Shown here: one piece after another, positions 36,183 to 47,328 of the stretch
Layout of the letters: each line of letters begins with the position of its first letter
How positions within the stretch are numbered: the first letter of the stretch is position 1
Assembly (NCBI RefSeq): GCF_000012945.1
Contig: NC_007510.1
Location: 2,914,001 to 2,978,000, forward strand
Source: Burkholderia lata
GTDB lineage: Bacteria > Pseudomonadota > Gammaproteobacteria > Burkholderiales > Burkholderiaceae
Reading direction: 5' to 3'
DNA length: 64,000 nucleotides
The notes under the pieces: model-generated
The model's input: only the letters and a program-made list of their open reading frames with translations
Told to the model about the DNA's origin: nothing
The model's database searches: none
Made by a program: the position numbers and the translations under genes

Positions 36183-36220
36183 CCGGCACGCCCTTCCTGG
36201 CTGCGGCCGCACAAGAAAAA

Positions 36221-36252
36221 AGCCGTTGGCGTTTGCGCGCCAACGGCTTTTT
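36221..36252. terminator. Bidirectional terminator between nadB and nadC
   Basis: Perfect 11-bp stem AGCCGTTGGCG / CGCCAACGGCT with a 6-base loop, A run before and T run after, so usable from both convergent sides. Confidence 0.9.
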
Positions 36253-36273
36253 TGTCTGATCGACGGCGTTCGG

Positions 36274-37158
36274 TCAGTCGACGATCCGCATCGAATAGTC
36301 CGTCGCGCGCACGTCCTTCGTCAGCGCGCCGATCGAGATGCGGTCGACACCCGTCTCCGCGAACGCACGCACCGTATCGAAATTGACGCCGCCCGACACT
36401 TCGAGCACGGCCTTGTCCGCAGCCACACGCACCGCTTCACGCATCATGTCGAGCGTGAAGTTGTCGAGCAGCACCGACTGCGCGCGGTGCGCGAGCGCCG
36501 TATCGAGTTGCGCAAGCGTCTCGACTTCGACCTGCACGGGCACGCCCGACTCCAGCGCGAACGCCGCGTCGAGTGCCTCGCCGACACCGCCTGCCGCCGC
36601 GATGTGGTTTTCCTTGATCAGGATGCCGTCATACAGCGCGAGACGCTGGTTCTCGCCGCCGCCGACGCGCACCGCGTACTTCTGCGCGAGCCGCAGGCCC
36701 GGCAGCGTCTTGCGCGTATCGAGGATCTTCGCGCGCGTGCCTTCGACACGATCGACGTAACGACGCGTCGCGGTCGCGACGCCCGACAGCAGCTGCAGGA
36801 AGTTCAGCCCGTTGCGCTCGGCCGTCAGCAGCGCGCGCGCCGGCCCTTCGAGTTCGCAAACGGTCGAATCGGGCGTCATCCGGTCGCCTTCGCGATAGTG
36901 CCATTGCACGACGATCTCCGGATCGATCCGTGCAATCACGGCCTCGAACCACGGCACGCCACACAACACGGCTTCCTCGCGCACGATGATGCGAGCACGG
37001 CGACGCCCGCCGGCCGGTACGAGCCGCCCGGTCTGGTCGCCGGCACCGACGTCTTCCGCGATTGCATCGGCCACGTTGCGTGCGATCGCATCGTCGAATG
37101 CCGCGCCGTATTGCTCGCGGACGCTGCTGAACAGCGGGGATACTGCGGAGTTCGTCAT
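36274..37158 (-). CDS. nadC: Nicotinate-nucleotide pyrophosphorylase (quinolinate PRT)
   Basis: 294 residues. Converts quinolinate and PRPP to nicotinate mononucleotide. Conserved [15 protein letters not shown] (quinolinate-binding Arg/Lys), [20 protein letters not shown] and [14 protein letters not shown], and [23 protein letters not shown] for PRPP binding. Its ATG overlaps the nadA stop by 4 bases. Confidence 0.95.
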   Translation of the reverse strand: MTNSAVSPLFSSVREQYGAAFDDAIARNVADAIAEDVGAGDQTGRLVPAGGRRRARIIVREEAVLCGVPWFEAVIARIDPEIVVQWHYREGDRMTPDSTVCELEGPARALLTAERNGLNFLQLLSGVATATRRYVDRVEGTRAKILDTRKTLPGLRLAQKYAVRVGGGENQRLALYDGILIKENHIAAAGGVGEALDAAFALESGVPVQVEVETLAQLDTALAHRAQSVLLDNFTLDMMREAVRVAADKAVLEVSGGVNFDTVRAFAETGVDRISIGALTKDVRATDYSMRIVD

Positions 37159-38291
37159 GCAGCCCCCACGTTCGCAAACAATTGCTGATCGCGTTGCAGA
37201 TCACCGCTCGCCTGCACGCGCTTCTTGTGCGCGGCTGCGAAATCGAGCATCCGGTCGATCGGCAGGCGTGCGCGCTCGCCGATCGCGGGATCGACGAAGA
37301 TCTCGTTGTGACCGCGTTCGAGCACGTCAGCGAGGTTCGCGAGGCCGTTCATCGCCATCCACGGGCAGTGCGCGCAGCTCTTGCAGGTGGCGCTGTTGCC
37401 GGCCGTCGGCGCGGCAATGAAGGTCTTGCCCGGTGCCGCAAGCTGCATCTTGTGCAGGATGCCGAGATCGGTCGCGACGATGAAGTGCGTCGCGTTGAAC
37501 TTGACCGCCGCGTCGATCAGTTGCGTGGTCGAGCCGACCACATCGGCCTGCGCGACGACGTTTTCCGGCGATTCGGGGTGGACGAGCACCTTCGCGTCCG
37601 GATACTCGGCGCGCAGCAGGTCGAGCTCGATGCCCTTGAATTCGTCGTGGACGAGACACGAGCCTTGCCACAGCAGCATGTCCGCGCCGGTTTTCTTCTG
37701 GATGTAGCTACCGAGATGGCGATCCGGTGCCCAGATGATCTTCTCGCCGCGCGCATGCAGGTCGGCCACGATCTCGAGGCCGATCGACGACGTGACCATC
37801 CAGTCCGCACGCGCCTTCACGGCAGCGCTGGTATTCGCGTAGACGACGACGGTGCGGTCCGGATGCGCATCGCAGAACGCCGAGAATTCGTCGACCGGGC
37901 AGCCGAGGTCGAGCGAGCAGGTCGCGTCGAGATCGGGCATCAGGATTCGTTTGTTCGGGCTCAGGATCTTCGCGGTTTCGCCCATGAAGCGCACGCCGGC
38001 GACGATCAGCGTCTGCGCGTCGTGGTCACGGCCGAAGCGGGCCATTTCGAGCGAATCGGCGACACAGCCGCCGGTTTCGTCGGCGAGTTCCTGCAATTCG
38101 GCATCGACGTAGTAGTGTGCGACCAGTACGGCCTTTTCACGCACGAGCAATGCCTTGATGCGCTCCTTCAGCGCGGCCCGCTCTTCGGCGGACGGTGCAT
38201 CGGGCACCTTGGCCCAGGCCTGCCCCACGCCGCACACGGTCCCTGCTGCAACGGGCCGGTCGTACTCGACGGGTTTGATCGTCGATTGCAT
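37155..38291 (-). CDS. nadA: Quinolinate synthase
   Basis: 378 residues. Condenses iminoaspartate with dihydroxyacetone phosphate. Holds a [4Fe-4S] cluster; candidate ligands lie in [12 protein letters not shown], a central cysteine in GSCLVHDEF, and the C-terminal [30 protein letters not shown] is the first conserved block. I chose the ATG at 38289-38291 because AGGAG lies 8 bases before it; a start at 38330 would run through a palindromic repeat. Overlaps nadC by 4 bases. Confidence 0.93.
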   Translation of the reverse strand: MQSTIKPVEYDRPVAAGTVCGVGQAWAKVPDAPSAEERAALKERIKALLVREKAVLVAHYYVDAELQELADETGGCVADSLEMARFGRDHDAQTLIVAGVRFMGETAKILSPNKRILMPDLDATCSLDLGCPVDEFSAFCDAHPDRTVVVYANTSAAVKARADWMVTSSIGLEIVADLHARGEKIIWAPDRHLGSYIQKKTGADMLLWQGSCLVHDEFKGIELDLLRAEYPDAKVLVHPESPENVVAQADVVGSTTQLIDAAVKFNATHFIVATDLGILHKMQLAAPGKTFIAAPTAGNSATCKSCAHCPWMAMNGLANLADVLERGHNEIFVDPAIGERARLPIDRMLDFAAAHKKRVQASGDLQRDQQLFANVGAA

Positions 38292-38307
38292 CTCCATATC
38301 TCCTGTC

Positions 38308-38385
38308 GGCGGGAGTGAGTGCTTTAGCACTTACTCCCACCCCATGCTTCGCGGTCGATCAGCGCCAGCGCTTTAGCGCCAACCC
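38308..38385. repeat. Pair of REP-like palindromes upstream of nadA
   Basis: GGGAGTGAGTGC-TTTA-GCACTTACTCCC at about 38310-38337 (12-bp arms, one wobble), then the shorter GGCGC/GCGCTTTAGCGCC type palindrome at about 38362-38382. Both share the core GC(G/A)CTTTAGC(G/A)C. Short families of such palindromes are scattered between genes in Burkholderia; a role in mRNA end protection or as REP-type repeats is likely. They are just outside the nadA ribosome binding site. Confidence 0.5.
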
Positions 38386-38494
38386 CGATCCCATCACCTG
38401 ATCTCGCCTCGGAACAACACTTCCACGCTGCCCCAAGCCTCATACGAATCCAGCCCTGCCGATCACCCTTCGAAAACCGGCGAACCAAATAAAA

Positions 38495-38517
38495 AACCCC
38501 GCCAACGCGGGGTTTTT
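38495..38517 (-). terminator. Terminator of the desaturase gene
   Basis: Stem AACCCCGC / GCGGGGTT with a CAAC loop; on the minus strand it is followed by six T, about 30 bases beyond the desaturase stop. Confidence 0.85.
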
Positions 38518-38546
38518 GACGTCCTTAGATTCTAATCGATTTCGAA

Positions 38547-39740
38547 TCAGGCGTAGCGGCGCAGGCGCGTCGCGAATTCCTGCAGCGCCTTGATGCCGCT
38601 TTGTTCTGCGCGATGGCACCAATCCTGCAATTGCGCGAGAAGCTGTTCGCGCGATGCGGTCGAACGATCCCAGATCGCGGCGAGATCCTGGCGCAACTGG
38701 AAGTAGGTTTGCAGCTTCTGGCTGTTCGCGAAGATTTCCGGCAACAGCTTCTTCTGCGGCTCGTCGAGGCCGTCGGCATCCTTGTGGAACCACTTGCGTG
38801 CGCCGCGCATCATCTGGTACTTCTCGCCGCCGATTTCCTTCAGGTGCGCGAGCTCCTGGCGGTACGCACGCTTCACGGCCTTGCCGTAGCGCGCCATCAC
38901 TTCGTAGCGGTTCGACAGCACGGCCTGCAGCGTTTCCTGGTCGAGCACCGTCTTCGGCTTGTTCAGGCGCGGCGTCGGCGCGACCTTCTTCACCTTCGCG
39001 AGACCGAATGCCGACATGATGCGGATGTACATCCAGCCGATGTCGAACTCGTACCACTTGTTCGACAGCTTCGCCGACGTCGCGAACGTGTGGTGGTTGT
39101 TGTGCAGCTCTTCGCCGCCGATCACGATGCCCCACGGGAACAGGTTCGTGCTCGCGTCGGTCGAGTTGAAGTTGCGATAGCCCCAGAAGTGACCGAAGCC
39201 GTTGACGACGCCAGCCGCCCAGAACGGAATCCAGACCATCTGCACGGCCCACACGGTCAGGCCGATCACGCCGAACAGCGCGACGTCGATCACCATCATC
39301 AGGCTGATGCCGAGAATCGGGTACTTCGAATAGACATTGCGTTCGACCCAGTCGCTCGGCGTGCCATGGCCGAACTTGCGCATCGTCTCTTCGTTCTTCG
39401 CTTCCGCGCGATACAGCTCGGCGCCTTCGAGGAACACCTTCCAGATGCCGCGCGTCTGCGGGCTGTGCGGATCTTCCTCGGTCTCGCACTTCGCGTGGTG
39501 CTTGCGGTGAATCGCGGCCCACTGGCCGGTCAGCATGCCGGTCGTCATCCACAGCCAGAGGCGGAAGAAGTGGCTCGCGATCGGATGCAGCTCAAGCGCG
39601 CGGTGCGCCTGGCAGCGGTGCAGGTAGACCGTCACGCCGATGATCGTGACGTGCGTGACGGCGAGCGCGAACAGCGCGACCTGCCACCACGAAAAATGCA
39701 GGAGCCCGTGGGAAAGAAAATCGAGCAGGGAATTCAACAA
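38547..39740 (-). CDS. Membrane fatty acid (acyl-CoA/acyl-lipid) desaturase
   Basis: 397 residues, a di-iron integral membrane desaturase. The three histidine boxes are HRCQAHR, HRKHHAKCE and HNNHHTFATS, with hydrophobic segments between. It introduces a double bond (delta-9 type) into fatty acyl chains at the inner membrane. The C-terminal 130 residues form an extra soluble tail (KVKKVAPTPRLNKPK onward, helical, ending in LRRYA). No ATG lies near the front; a TTG at 39738-39740 (or 39737) with AGGT about 8 bases before it is the best start. The electron donor is not encoded next to it. Confidence 0.88.
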   Translation of the reverse strand: MLNSLLDFLSHGLLHFSWWQVALFALAVTHVTIIGVTVYLHRCQAHRALELHPIASHFFRLWLWMTTGMLTGQWAAIHRKHHAKCETEEDPHSPQTRGIWKVFLEGAELYRAEAKNEETMRKFGHGTPSDWVERNVYSKYPILGISLMMVIDVALFGVIGLTVWAVQMVWIPFWAAGVVNGFGHFWGYRNFNSTDASTNLFPWGIVIGGEELHNNHHTFATSAKLSNKWYEFDIGWMYIRIMSAFGLAKVKKVAPTPRLNKPKTVLDQETLQAVLSNRYEVMARYGKAVKRAYRQELAHLKEIGGEKYQMMRGARKWFHKDADGLDEPQKKLLPEIFANSQKLQTYFQLRQDLAAIWDRSTASREQLLAQLQDWCHRAEQSGIKALQEFATRLRRYA

Positions 39741-39961
39741 GGCAGTTACCTGTGATGAGAGCGACGCCGGCCCGCGCCAAGCGTCAGAAAAATGAAAGCA
39801 TACCGCGTGTAGACCAGAATTTTACTTCAACCGTTCCAAGTCTTTGTAAAAAATGAATATTTTCTTGCCCTGACGCAACAAACCCAGTCCATGGGCGGAC
39901 TTGGAAAGGCCCGCGATCCGGTTCCGACCGCGGGGTCGATACGATTGGCGACCGGCGCGCG

Positions 39962-41326
39962 TCATGCAGCCGGTACGTGCCCGTCCACGGCGCCGTTGCC
40001 GGCCGCCGCGCCCGCTGCGGGGAAGCCGTCGGGCAACCCGACGACGCGCACTTCGCGCTGCGGGAACGGAATCGAAATCCCGTGCTCGCTGAACAGGCGC
40101 CAGATGTTGCGGTTCACGGTCGAACGCACGCCGGACGTGCCTTTCGCGGAATCCTCGATCCAGAAACCGAGCTCCAGGTCGATCCCGTCGGCCCCGAAAC
40201 TCACCAGATACGGGGTCGGAGCGGGCTCCGCCAGCACACGCGGGACGCCCTTGGCCGCATCGGCGAGCAGCGTGAGCGCGTACTCGACATCGCTCGTGTA
40301 CGCGACCTGCACCGCGACCTTCGCGTAGCCGCGTGTCAGGTACGACGACTGGTTCTGCACGACGTCGGTGATCAGCTTTTCGTTCGGGATCAGCGTCTCG
40401 TTGCCGTCGAGGCCGCGCACGACCGTGTAGCGCGTGCGGATCTGCGTGACGACGCCCTGCAGCCCGCCGACGCTGATCGCGTCGCCGAGCCGCAGCGAGC
40501 GGTCGAGAAGGATGATGAAGCCCGACACGTAGTTGCTGGCGATCTTCTGCAGCCCGAAACCGAGGCCGACACCCACCGCGCCGCCGAACACGCCGAGCAC
40601 CGTCACGTCGATGCCGACCAGCGACAGCCCGATCAGGATCGCCGCGAACACGAGCAGCGCTCGGCCGACCCGCGACAGCACGACCTTCAGGTTCGCGTCG
40701 AGCGTGGTCGCGCGCGTGAGGCGATCCTCGAGCACCGAGCCGAGCCACATCGCGACCATCAGCGTCACGCAGACCCACAACGCGCCGGAAATCACCGACA
40801 GCAGCGTGAGGTGCGCATTGGCGACACGGAACTGCACGCTGTCGAGCCAGCCGAGCACGTCACGCTGGATGCCGAGCACGGTCAGCACCATCGCGGCCCA
40901 CACGACAGTCGACACGATCTTCTCGACGATCGACAGCCACGCATGCGTGTGGCCATCGCGCGCAAACACGCGTCGCGCAAAGAAGAACAGCACGTAGATC
41001 AGCCCGATGCCGAACAGCGGCACGAGCGCGAGCGACAGCAGCGACGTCGACATGAACGGGTCGAACGCGAGCTGCGCGCCGCCCACGAACACGCTGCCGA
41101 ACAGCGGGAACAACGCGCGCTTCAGGCTTTGCGCACCCGCGCCGGGCGCACGTCCGGCCGCCCGGCGGCGCGCGTCGATCCGGCCGTGCACGAAGCGCGC
41201 GGCCACCCAGGCGAAGCACAGCGCACCGATGAGGATCGCCGCCTGCCAGATCATCACCGGCTGGTGGAAATCGCGGATGACCGACGCCAGCCGGTGCGAC
41301 AGCAGACGACTCTGCAGATTCTCCAT
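39962..41326 (-). CDS. MscS-family mechanosensitive channel protein
   Basis: 454 residues. Five to six predicted membrane segments, then the pore-lining helix region GVFGGAVGVGLGFGLQKIASNYVSG, which is the MscS Gly/Ala-rich motif, and a beta domain (SLRLGDAISVGGLQGVVTQI). The soluble C-terminal domain ends at REVRVVGLP and is followed by an Ala/Gly tail. It opens under membrane tension to release solutes. Encoded 18 bases after rsmB in the same direction. Confidence 0.88.
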   Translation of the reverse strand: MENLQSRLLSHRLASVIRDFHQPVMIWQAAILIGALCFAWVAARFVHGRIDARRRAAGRAPGAGAQSLKRALFPLFGSVFVGGAQLAFDPFMSTSLLSLALVPLFGIGLIYVLFFFARRVFARDGHTHAWLSIVEKIVSTVVWAAMVLTVLGIQRDVLGWLDSVQFRVANAHLTLLSVISGALWVCVTLMVAMWLGSVLEDRLTRATTLDANLKVVLSRVGRALLVFAAILIGLSLVGIDVTVLGVFGGAVGVGLGFGLQKIASNYVSGFIILLDRSLRLGDAISVGGLQGVVTQIRTRYTVVRGLDGNETLIPNEKLITDVVQNQSSYLTRGYAKVAVQVAYTSDVEYALTLLADAAKGVPRVLAEPAPTPYLVSFGADGIDLELGFWIEDSAKGTSGVRSTVNRNIWRLFSEHGISIPFPQREVRVVGLPDGFPAAGAAAGNGAVDGHVPAA

Positions 41327-41344
41327 CGTCCGTCCGGCCCGCCG

Positions 41345-42610
41345 TTACTGCGCAGCGCGCCGTTCGAGCACCGCGGCGAAGAAGCCGTCGGTCGCGTGGC
41401 GGTGCGGCCATAGCGACAGGTAGTCGCCCGTCTCGAGCTCGATGCGCTGGTCGTCCAGCACCTTCTGCGCCGGCACCAGCACGAACTCGGGATGGTCAGC
41501 CAGGAACTGTTCGACGATGCGTTCGTTCTCGGCGTCGAGCACGCTGCAGGTCGCGTAGACGAGCCGGCCGCCCTTCTTCACCAGGCGCGCGGCGCTCGCG
41601 AGAATCGACGCCTGCTTCGGCGTCAGCTCGTCGATCGCCGTGCGCGTCTGGCGCCACTTCAGGTCCGGGTTGCGGCGCAGCGTGCCGAGGCCGCTGCACG
41701 GCGCATCGACCAGCACGCGGTCGATCTTGCCGGCGAGCCGCTTGATCTTCGCGTCGTGCTCGCTGTCGATCAGCACGGGGTTCACGTTCGACAGCCCGCT
41801 GCGCGCAAGGCGCGGCTTCAGCTTCGCCAGGCGCTTCTCCGACACGTCGAACGCGTAGAGTCGCCCGGTCGAGCGCATCATCGCGCCCAGCGCGAGCGTC
41901 TTGCCGCCCGCGCCCGCGCAGAAATCGACGACCATCTCGCCGCGGCGCGGCGCGACCAGCGAGCACAGCAGCTGGCTGCCTTCGTCCTGCACCTCGATCG
42001 CGCCTTCCTCGAACAGCCTCAGGCGCGTCAGCGCCGGCTTGCCGACCACGCGCACGCCGAACGGCGAAAACGGCGTCGCGCCCGCATCGATGCCTTCCGC
42101 GCGCAACCCGTCGATGACCTGATCACGGCTGGCCTTCTGCACATTGGCACGCAGGTCGAGCGGCGCCGGGTAGTTCAGCGCGGCCGCGAGTTGCGCGAGC
42201 TCGTCGGCGTCGAAACGGGCCGACAATGCCTGGTGGATCCAGTCGGGCAGGTTCGTACGGATGCGCACCGGCAGGCTCGCCGGGTCGATCTTCGACACGT
42301 GCTCGAGCCATGCGGACTCGGTGTCGGACAGGAACGGCTTCAGCGCATTACGGCCAGCCGTCTGCATCAGGCCGAGCAGCGTGAGGCGCCGCGCAGGCGT
42401 GCCCGTGCCGCTCTCGGCGAGGTGCGAAAACTCCATTTTCCGGCGCAGCACCGCGAACACCGCCTCGGCGATCACGCCGCGCTCGGCATGCCCGAGCTTC
42501 GGGTGCGCGCGGAAGAACCGGCTCGTCGTCGCATCGGCAGGGCCGGCGAACTTCAGCACCTCGGCCAACAAAGTCTCGGTCTGGCCGATCAGGAATCCGT
42601 GCAGTTTCAT
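41345..42610 (-). CDS. 16S rRNA (cytosine-C5)-methyltransferase RsmB/NOL1 family
   Basis: 421 residues. N-terminal helical RNA-binding region, then a Rossmann SAM-methyltransferase with VDFCAGAGGKTLALGAMM, the catalytic cysteine pair in VDAPCSGLGTLRRNPDLKW and VYATCSVLDAENERIVEQF. Methylates cytosine in rRNA (RsmB type: m5C967), although RsmF or other NOL1 paralogues cannot be told apart with certainty. Its ATG overlaps the purN stop by 4 bases. Confidence 0.87.
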   Translation of the reverse strand: MKLHGFLIGQTETLLAEVLKFAGPADATTSRFFRAHPKLGHAERGVIAEAVFAVLRRKMEFSHLAESGTGTPARRLTLLGLMQTAGRNALKPFLSDTESAWLEHVSKIDPASLPVRIRTNLPDWIHQALSARFDADELAQLAAALNYPAPLDLRANVQKASRDQVIDGLRAEGIDAGATPFSPFGVRVVGKPALTRLRLFEEGAIEVQDEGSQLLCSLVAPRRGEMVVDFCAGAGGKTLALGAMMRSTGRLYAFDVSEKRLAKLKPRLARSGLSNVNPVLIDSEHDAKIKRLAGKIDRVLVDAPCSGLGTLRRNPDLKWRQTRTAIDELTPKQASILASAARLVKKGGRLVYATCSVLDAENERIVEQFLADHPEFVLVPAQKVLDDQRIELETGDYLSLWPHRHATDGFFAAVLERRAAQ

Positions 42611-43269
42611 ACGCCCTCACTCGTTTCGGTATGCGGTTGATCCGCGAAAATCCAGCGCGCCTCTTCCGGCGCCACCACTGCACGGCCGTTCTCGAGGCGC
42701 AGACGCCCCTCGATGAACCAGCGCACCGCGCGCGGATACAGCACATGCTCGACCGTCAGCACACGCTGCGCGAGCGCGGCCGCGTCGTCGCCCGCGCGCA
42801 CGGGCACTGCGCCCTGCGCGACGATCGCGCCGCTGTCGAGCTCGGGAATCACGAAATGCACGCTTGCGCCATGCAGCGCGACACCCGCGTCGAGCGCCTG
42901 CTGGTGCGTATGAATGCCCTTGAAGCTCGGCAGCAGCGACGGATGGATGTTCAGCAGCCGGCCTTCGTATCGTCTGACGAATGCGGGCGTGAGAATGCGC
43001 ATGAAGCCGGCGAGGACCACGAGATCGGGCGCGAACCGGTCGATCTCGGCGGCGAGTGCCGCGTCGAAGCTGTCGCGGCCATCGAACGACCGGTGGTCGA
43101 CCACCGCCGTCGCCACCCCGTGCGACGCGGCAAATGCCAACCCGGCCGCATCGGGCCGGTTGGCGATCACGGCGGCAATCTCGGCCGGCCAGCGTTCCTG
43201 CGCGCACGCGCGGACGATGGCCTCCATGTTGCTGCCGCGACCGGAAATCAGGATCACGAGTTTTTTCAT
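42607..43269 (-). CDS. purN: Phosphoribosylglycinamide formyltransferase
   Basis: 220 residues. Transfers a formyl group from 10-formyl-THF to GAR in purine synthesis. VILISGRGSNMEAIV at the start for phosphate binding, then MRILTPAFV, the catalytic segment NIHPSLLPSFKG and the following His and Asp in VHFVIPELDSGAIVAQ. First gene of a purN-rsmB-mscS run. Confidence 0.94.
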   Translation of the reverse strand: MKKLVILISGRGSNMEAIVRACAQERWPAEIAAVIANRPDAAGLAFAASHGVATAVVDHRSFDGRDSFDAALAAEIDRFAPDLVVLAGFMRILTPAFVRRYEGRLLNIHPSLLPSFKGIHTHQQALDAGVALHGASVHFVIPELDSGAIVAQGAVPVRAGDDAAALAQRVLTVEHVLYPRAVRWFIEGRLRLENGRAVVAPEEARWIFADQPHTETSEGV

Positions 43270-43391
43270 CCGCGAATTTTACCATTCGCCCCCGCGTTTC
43301 CCCCCTTCTCGGCCGCCGGCCCGCCCGAACGTTTATAATCTTCTGCTTTGCGGCACCCCACCGCCCATTCCCCGACGCTGCATCCGCTATC

Positions 43392-44384
43392 GTGAAAGTC
43401 TTCCGCGGCCTGCCCAACGCCGAGAGCCGCGCCCCGTGCGCGCTGACGATCGGCAACTTCGACGGTGTCCATCGCGGCCACCAGGCCCTGCTCGCGCGCG
43501 TGCGCGCAGCAGCGGACGCGCGCGGCCTGCCCGTGTGCGTGATGACGTTCGAGCCGCACCCGCGCGAATTCTTCAACCCGGCCGGCGCGCCGCCGCGCAT
43601 CGCGATGCTGCGCGACAAGCTCGAGGCGCTGCGCGATCACGGTGTCGACCGCGTGGTCGTCGAGCACTTCAACCACACGTTCGCGAGCCAGTCGCCGCAG
43701 GCGTTCGTCGAACGCACGCTGGTGAACGGGCTGCACACGCGCTGGATGATGGTCGGCGACGATTTCTGCTACGGCGCGAAACGCGCAGGCACCTTCGACA
43801 CGCTGCAGGCGGCCGGCGCGCAGTACGGCTTCGAGGTCGAGCAGATGGGGACGGTGGCCGGCAGCGACGGCACGCGCATCTCGAGCTCGGGCGTGCGCGC
43901 CGCGCTCGCGGCGGGCGATCTCGATGCGGCCGCGCAGGCGCTCGGCCATGGCTATGCGATCAGCGGCCACGTCGCGCACGGGCTGAAGCTCGGCCGCGAC
44001 CTCGGCTTCCCGACGCTGAACCTGCCGATCGCCCACAAGCGGCCGGCGCTCGCGGGCATCTTCGTCGTGCAGGTGCACGGCCTCGGCCCCGCCCCGTTGC
44101 CGGGCGTCGCGAGCCTCGGCCTGCGCCCGACCGTCGACGATTCGGGCCGCGTGCTGCTCGAAGTCCACCTGCTCGACTGGCACGGCGACGCATACGGCAA
44201 GCTCATCCGCGTCGAATTCCTGAAAAAGCTGCGCGACGAGGCGAAATTCGACGATCTCGAGGCACTGTCGCGCGCGATCGCGCTGGACGTCGCGAATGCG
44301 CGTGCGTACTTCATCGAGCGCGACCGTGCGCCGGGCAGCCGCGCCACGGGTTTCTCGACGTCGGCCACCGACCGAATTAGCTGA
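43392..44384 (+). CDS. ribF: Bifunctional riboflavin kinase / FAD synthetase
   Basis: 330 residues, starting with GTG at 43392 (VKVFRGLPN). The N-terminal FMN adenylyltransferase has [25 protein letters not shown], and the C-terminal riboflavin kinase has [12 protein letters not shown] with [12 protein letters not shown] longer reading from 43056 runs into sequence with no family match and is rejected. Makes FMN and FAD. First gene of the ileS-lspA-coaBC-dut run. Divergent from purN. Confidence 0.92.
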   Translation: MKVFRGLPNAESRAPCALTIGNFDGVHRGHQALLARVRAAADARGLPVCVMTFEPHPREFFNPAGAPPRIAMLRDKLEALRDHGVDRVVVEHFNHTFASQSPQAFVERTLVNGLHTRWMMVGDDFCYGAKRAGTFDTLQAAGAQYGFEVEQMGTVAGSDGTRISSSGVRAALAAGDLDAAAQALGHGYAISGHVAHGLKLGRDLGFPTLNLPIAHKRPALAGIFVVQVHGLGPAPLPGVASLGLRPTVDDSGRVLLEVHLLDWHGDAYGKLIRVEFLKKLRDEAKFDDLEALSRAIALDVANARAYFIERDRAPGSRATGFSTSATDRIS

Positions 44385-44488
44385 TCCGGACGGCGGCGCC
44401 CCGCGCCGCACCCTCGCGCCGCCCAGTCGCGCGCATTCCCGATTCACGACGCTCGCGCGTCCCCCGAGATTTAGATAGCGATCCCATC

Positions 44489-47326
44489 ATGAGCAACAAG
44501 AAAGCCGATTCGAAACCGCAGGCCAAGTATCCGGTCAACCTGCTCGACACGCCGTTCCCGATGCGCGGCGACCTGCCCAAGCGCGAGCCGCAGTGGGTCA
44601 AGGAATGGGAAGAGCGCGGCATCTACGAGAAGATCCGCGCGGCCAGCGCCGGCCGTCCGAAGTTCATCCTGCACGACGGCCCGCCGTATGCGAACGGTGA
44701 CATCCACCTCGGCCACGCCGTCAACAAGATCCTGAAGGACATCGTCGTCAAGTCGCGCAACATGGCCGGCTTCGACGCACCGTACGTGCCGGGCTGGGAT
44801 TGCCACGGGATGCCGATCGAAATCCAGATCGAGAAGCAGTTCGGCAAGTCGCTGCCGGCGGCCGAAGTGATGAGCAAGGCGCGCGCGTACGCGACCGAGC
44901 AGATCGAAAAGCAGAAGGTCGGCTTCAAGCGCCTGGGCGTGCTCGGCGACTGGGCCAACCCGTACAAGACGATGAACTTCGTCAACGAGGCGGAAGAGCT
45001 CCGCGCGCTCGGCAAGATCATCGAGAAGGGCTACGTGTATCGCGGGCTGAAGCCGGTGAACTGGTGCTTCGACTGCGGCTCGGCGCTCGCGGAAGCGGAA
45101 GTCGAGTACAAGGACCGCACCGACCCGACGATCGACGTGATGTTCGCATTCGCGGAACCGGAAAAGACCGCGCAGGCGTTCGGCCTGCCGGCCCTGCCGC
45201 GCGCCGAAGGCGGCATCGTGATCTGGACCACCACGCCGTGGACGATCCCCGCGAACCAGGCGCTGAACCTCCATCCGGAAATCGTCTACGCGCTGGTCGA
45301 CACCGAGCGCGGACTGCTGATCATCGCGGAAGAGCGCGTCGAAGCCTGCATGACCGACTTCAAGCTGACCGGCCGCGTCGTCGCAACCGCGCCGGGCGTG
45401 AAGCTCGCGGGCCTGCGCTTCCACCACCCGCTCGCGTCGGCTCACCCCGGCTACAAGCGCACCGCGCCCGTCTACCTCGGCGACTACGTGACGACCGACA
45501 CGGGTACCGGCGTCGTGCACTCGTCGCCCGCGTACGGTATCGAGGACTTCGTGTCCTGCAAGGCGCACGGGATGACCGACTCGGACTTCATCAACCCGGT
45601 GATGGGCGACGGCCGCTATATCGAATCGCTGCCGCTGTTCGGCGGCCTGTCGATCTGGGACGCGAACCCGAAGATCGTCGAGGCGCTGAACGCGGCCGGC
45701 TCGCTGCTGCGCAGCGAGAAGTACACGCACAGCTACATGCACTGCTGGCGCCACAAGACCCCGATCATCTACCGCGCGACGTCGCAGTGGTTCGCGGGCA
45801 TGGACGTCACGCCGCGCGACGGCGGCAAGACGCTGCGCGAAACGGCGCTCGAAGGCGTCGACGCGACCGCGTTCTACCCGTCGTGGGGCAAGCAGCGCCT
45901 GTTCAGCATGATCGCGAACCGTCCTGACTGGACGCTGTCGCGCCAACGCCAGTGGGGCGTGCCGATGGCGTTCTTCGTGCACAAGGAAACCGGCGAGCTG
46001 CATCCGCGCACGCTCGAGCTGCTCGAGGAAGTCGCGAAGCGCGTCGAGCAGTCGGGCATCGAGGCGTGGCAGACGCTCGACCCGCGCGAGCTGATCGGCG
46101 ACGACGCGAACCTGTACGAAAAGAACCGCGACACGCTCGACGTGTGGTTCGATTCGGGCACGACGCACTGGCACGTGCTGCGCGGCTCGCACAAGGATCA
46201 GCTGCAGTTCCCGGCCGACCTCTACCTCGAAGGCTCGGACCAGCACCGCGGCTGGTTCCACTCGTCTCTGCTCACGGCGTCGATGATCGACGGCCGCGCG
46301 CCGTACAAGGGCCTGCTCACGCACGGCTTCACGGTCGACGGCGAAGGCCGCAAGATGAGCAAGTCGCTCGGCAACGGCATCGACCCGCATGAAGTCGCGA
46401 ACCGCCTCGGCGCGGAAATCATCCGCCTGTGGATCGCGTCGACCGACTATTCGGGCGAGCTCGCGATCTCCGAGGAAATCCTGAAGCGCGTGACCGAAGG
46501 CTATCGCCGCATCCGCAACACGCTGCGCTTCCTGCTCGCGAACCTGTCGGACTTCGATTTCGCGCAACACGCGGTGCCGGTCGACGAATGGCTCGAGATC
46601 GACCGCTATGCGGTCGCGTTCTCGCAGCAACTGCAGACGGAACTGCTCGGCCACTACGAGAAGTACGAATTCCACCCGGTCGTCGCGAAGCTGCAGACGT
46701 ACTGCTCGGAAGATCTCGGCGGCTTCTACCTCGACGTGCTGAAGGATCGCCTGTACACGAGCGCGGCCGATTCGCGCGCCCGCCGCTCCGCACAGACGGC
46801 GCTGTACCACCTGACGCACGGCCTGCTGCGCGTGCTCGCGCCGTTCCTGTCGTTCACGGCGGAAGAAGCGTGGAAGGTGTTCCAGCCGGCCAGCGACACG
46901 ATCTACACGGAAACCTACTACGCGTATCCGGAAGTCGCCGGCTCCGCCGCGCTGATCGAGAAGTGGGCGCTGCTGCGCGATGTGCGCGGCAACGTGACGA
47001 AGGCGCTCGAGGAAGCACGCACCGCGAACCGCATCGGTTCGTCGCTGCAGGCCGAAGTCGCGGTGCACGCAAGCGGCGCACGCTACGACGCGCTCACGAG
47101 CCTCGGCGACGATCTCAAGTTCGTGCTGATTACGTCGGCTGCGACGGTCGTCAAGGTCGACGACGAAGCGCAGGAAAGCGTCGACGTGGCCGCGTCGAAG
47201 TACCAGAAGTGCGAGCGCTGCTGGCACTACCGTGAAGATGTCGGCGCGCACGCTGATCATCCGACGCTGTGCGGCCGCTGCTTCTCCAACCTGTTCGAAA
47301 ACGGCGAAATCCGGAGCGCTGCTTAA
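44489..47326 (+). CDS. ileS: Isoleucine-tRNA ligase
   Basis: 945 residues. HIGH signature in [23 protein letters not shown] in [16 protein letters not shown], the editing domain in the middle ([26 protein letters not shown]) and a C-terminal zinc finger with four cysteines (CERCWHYRE and CGRCFSN). Cytoplasmic class I synthetase. Followed by lspA after 2 bases, a common pair. Confidence 0.97.
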
Positions 47327-47328
47327 CT

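Noticed and set aside
43056..43391. N-terminal extension of ribF
   Set aside because: Low-complexity sequence overlapping purN; family length fits the GTG at 43392.
44471..47260. 929-codon minus-strand frame opposite ileS
   Set aside because: Same mirror effect; ileS is unmistakable.
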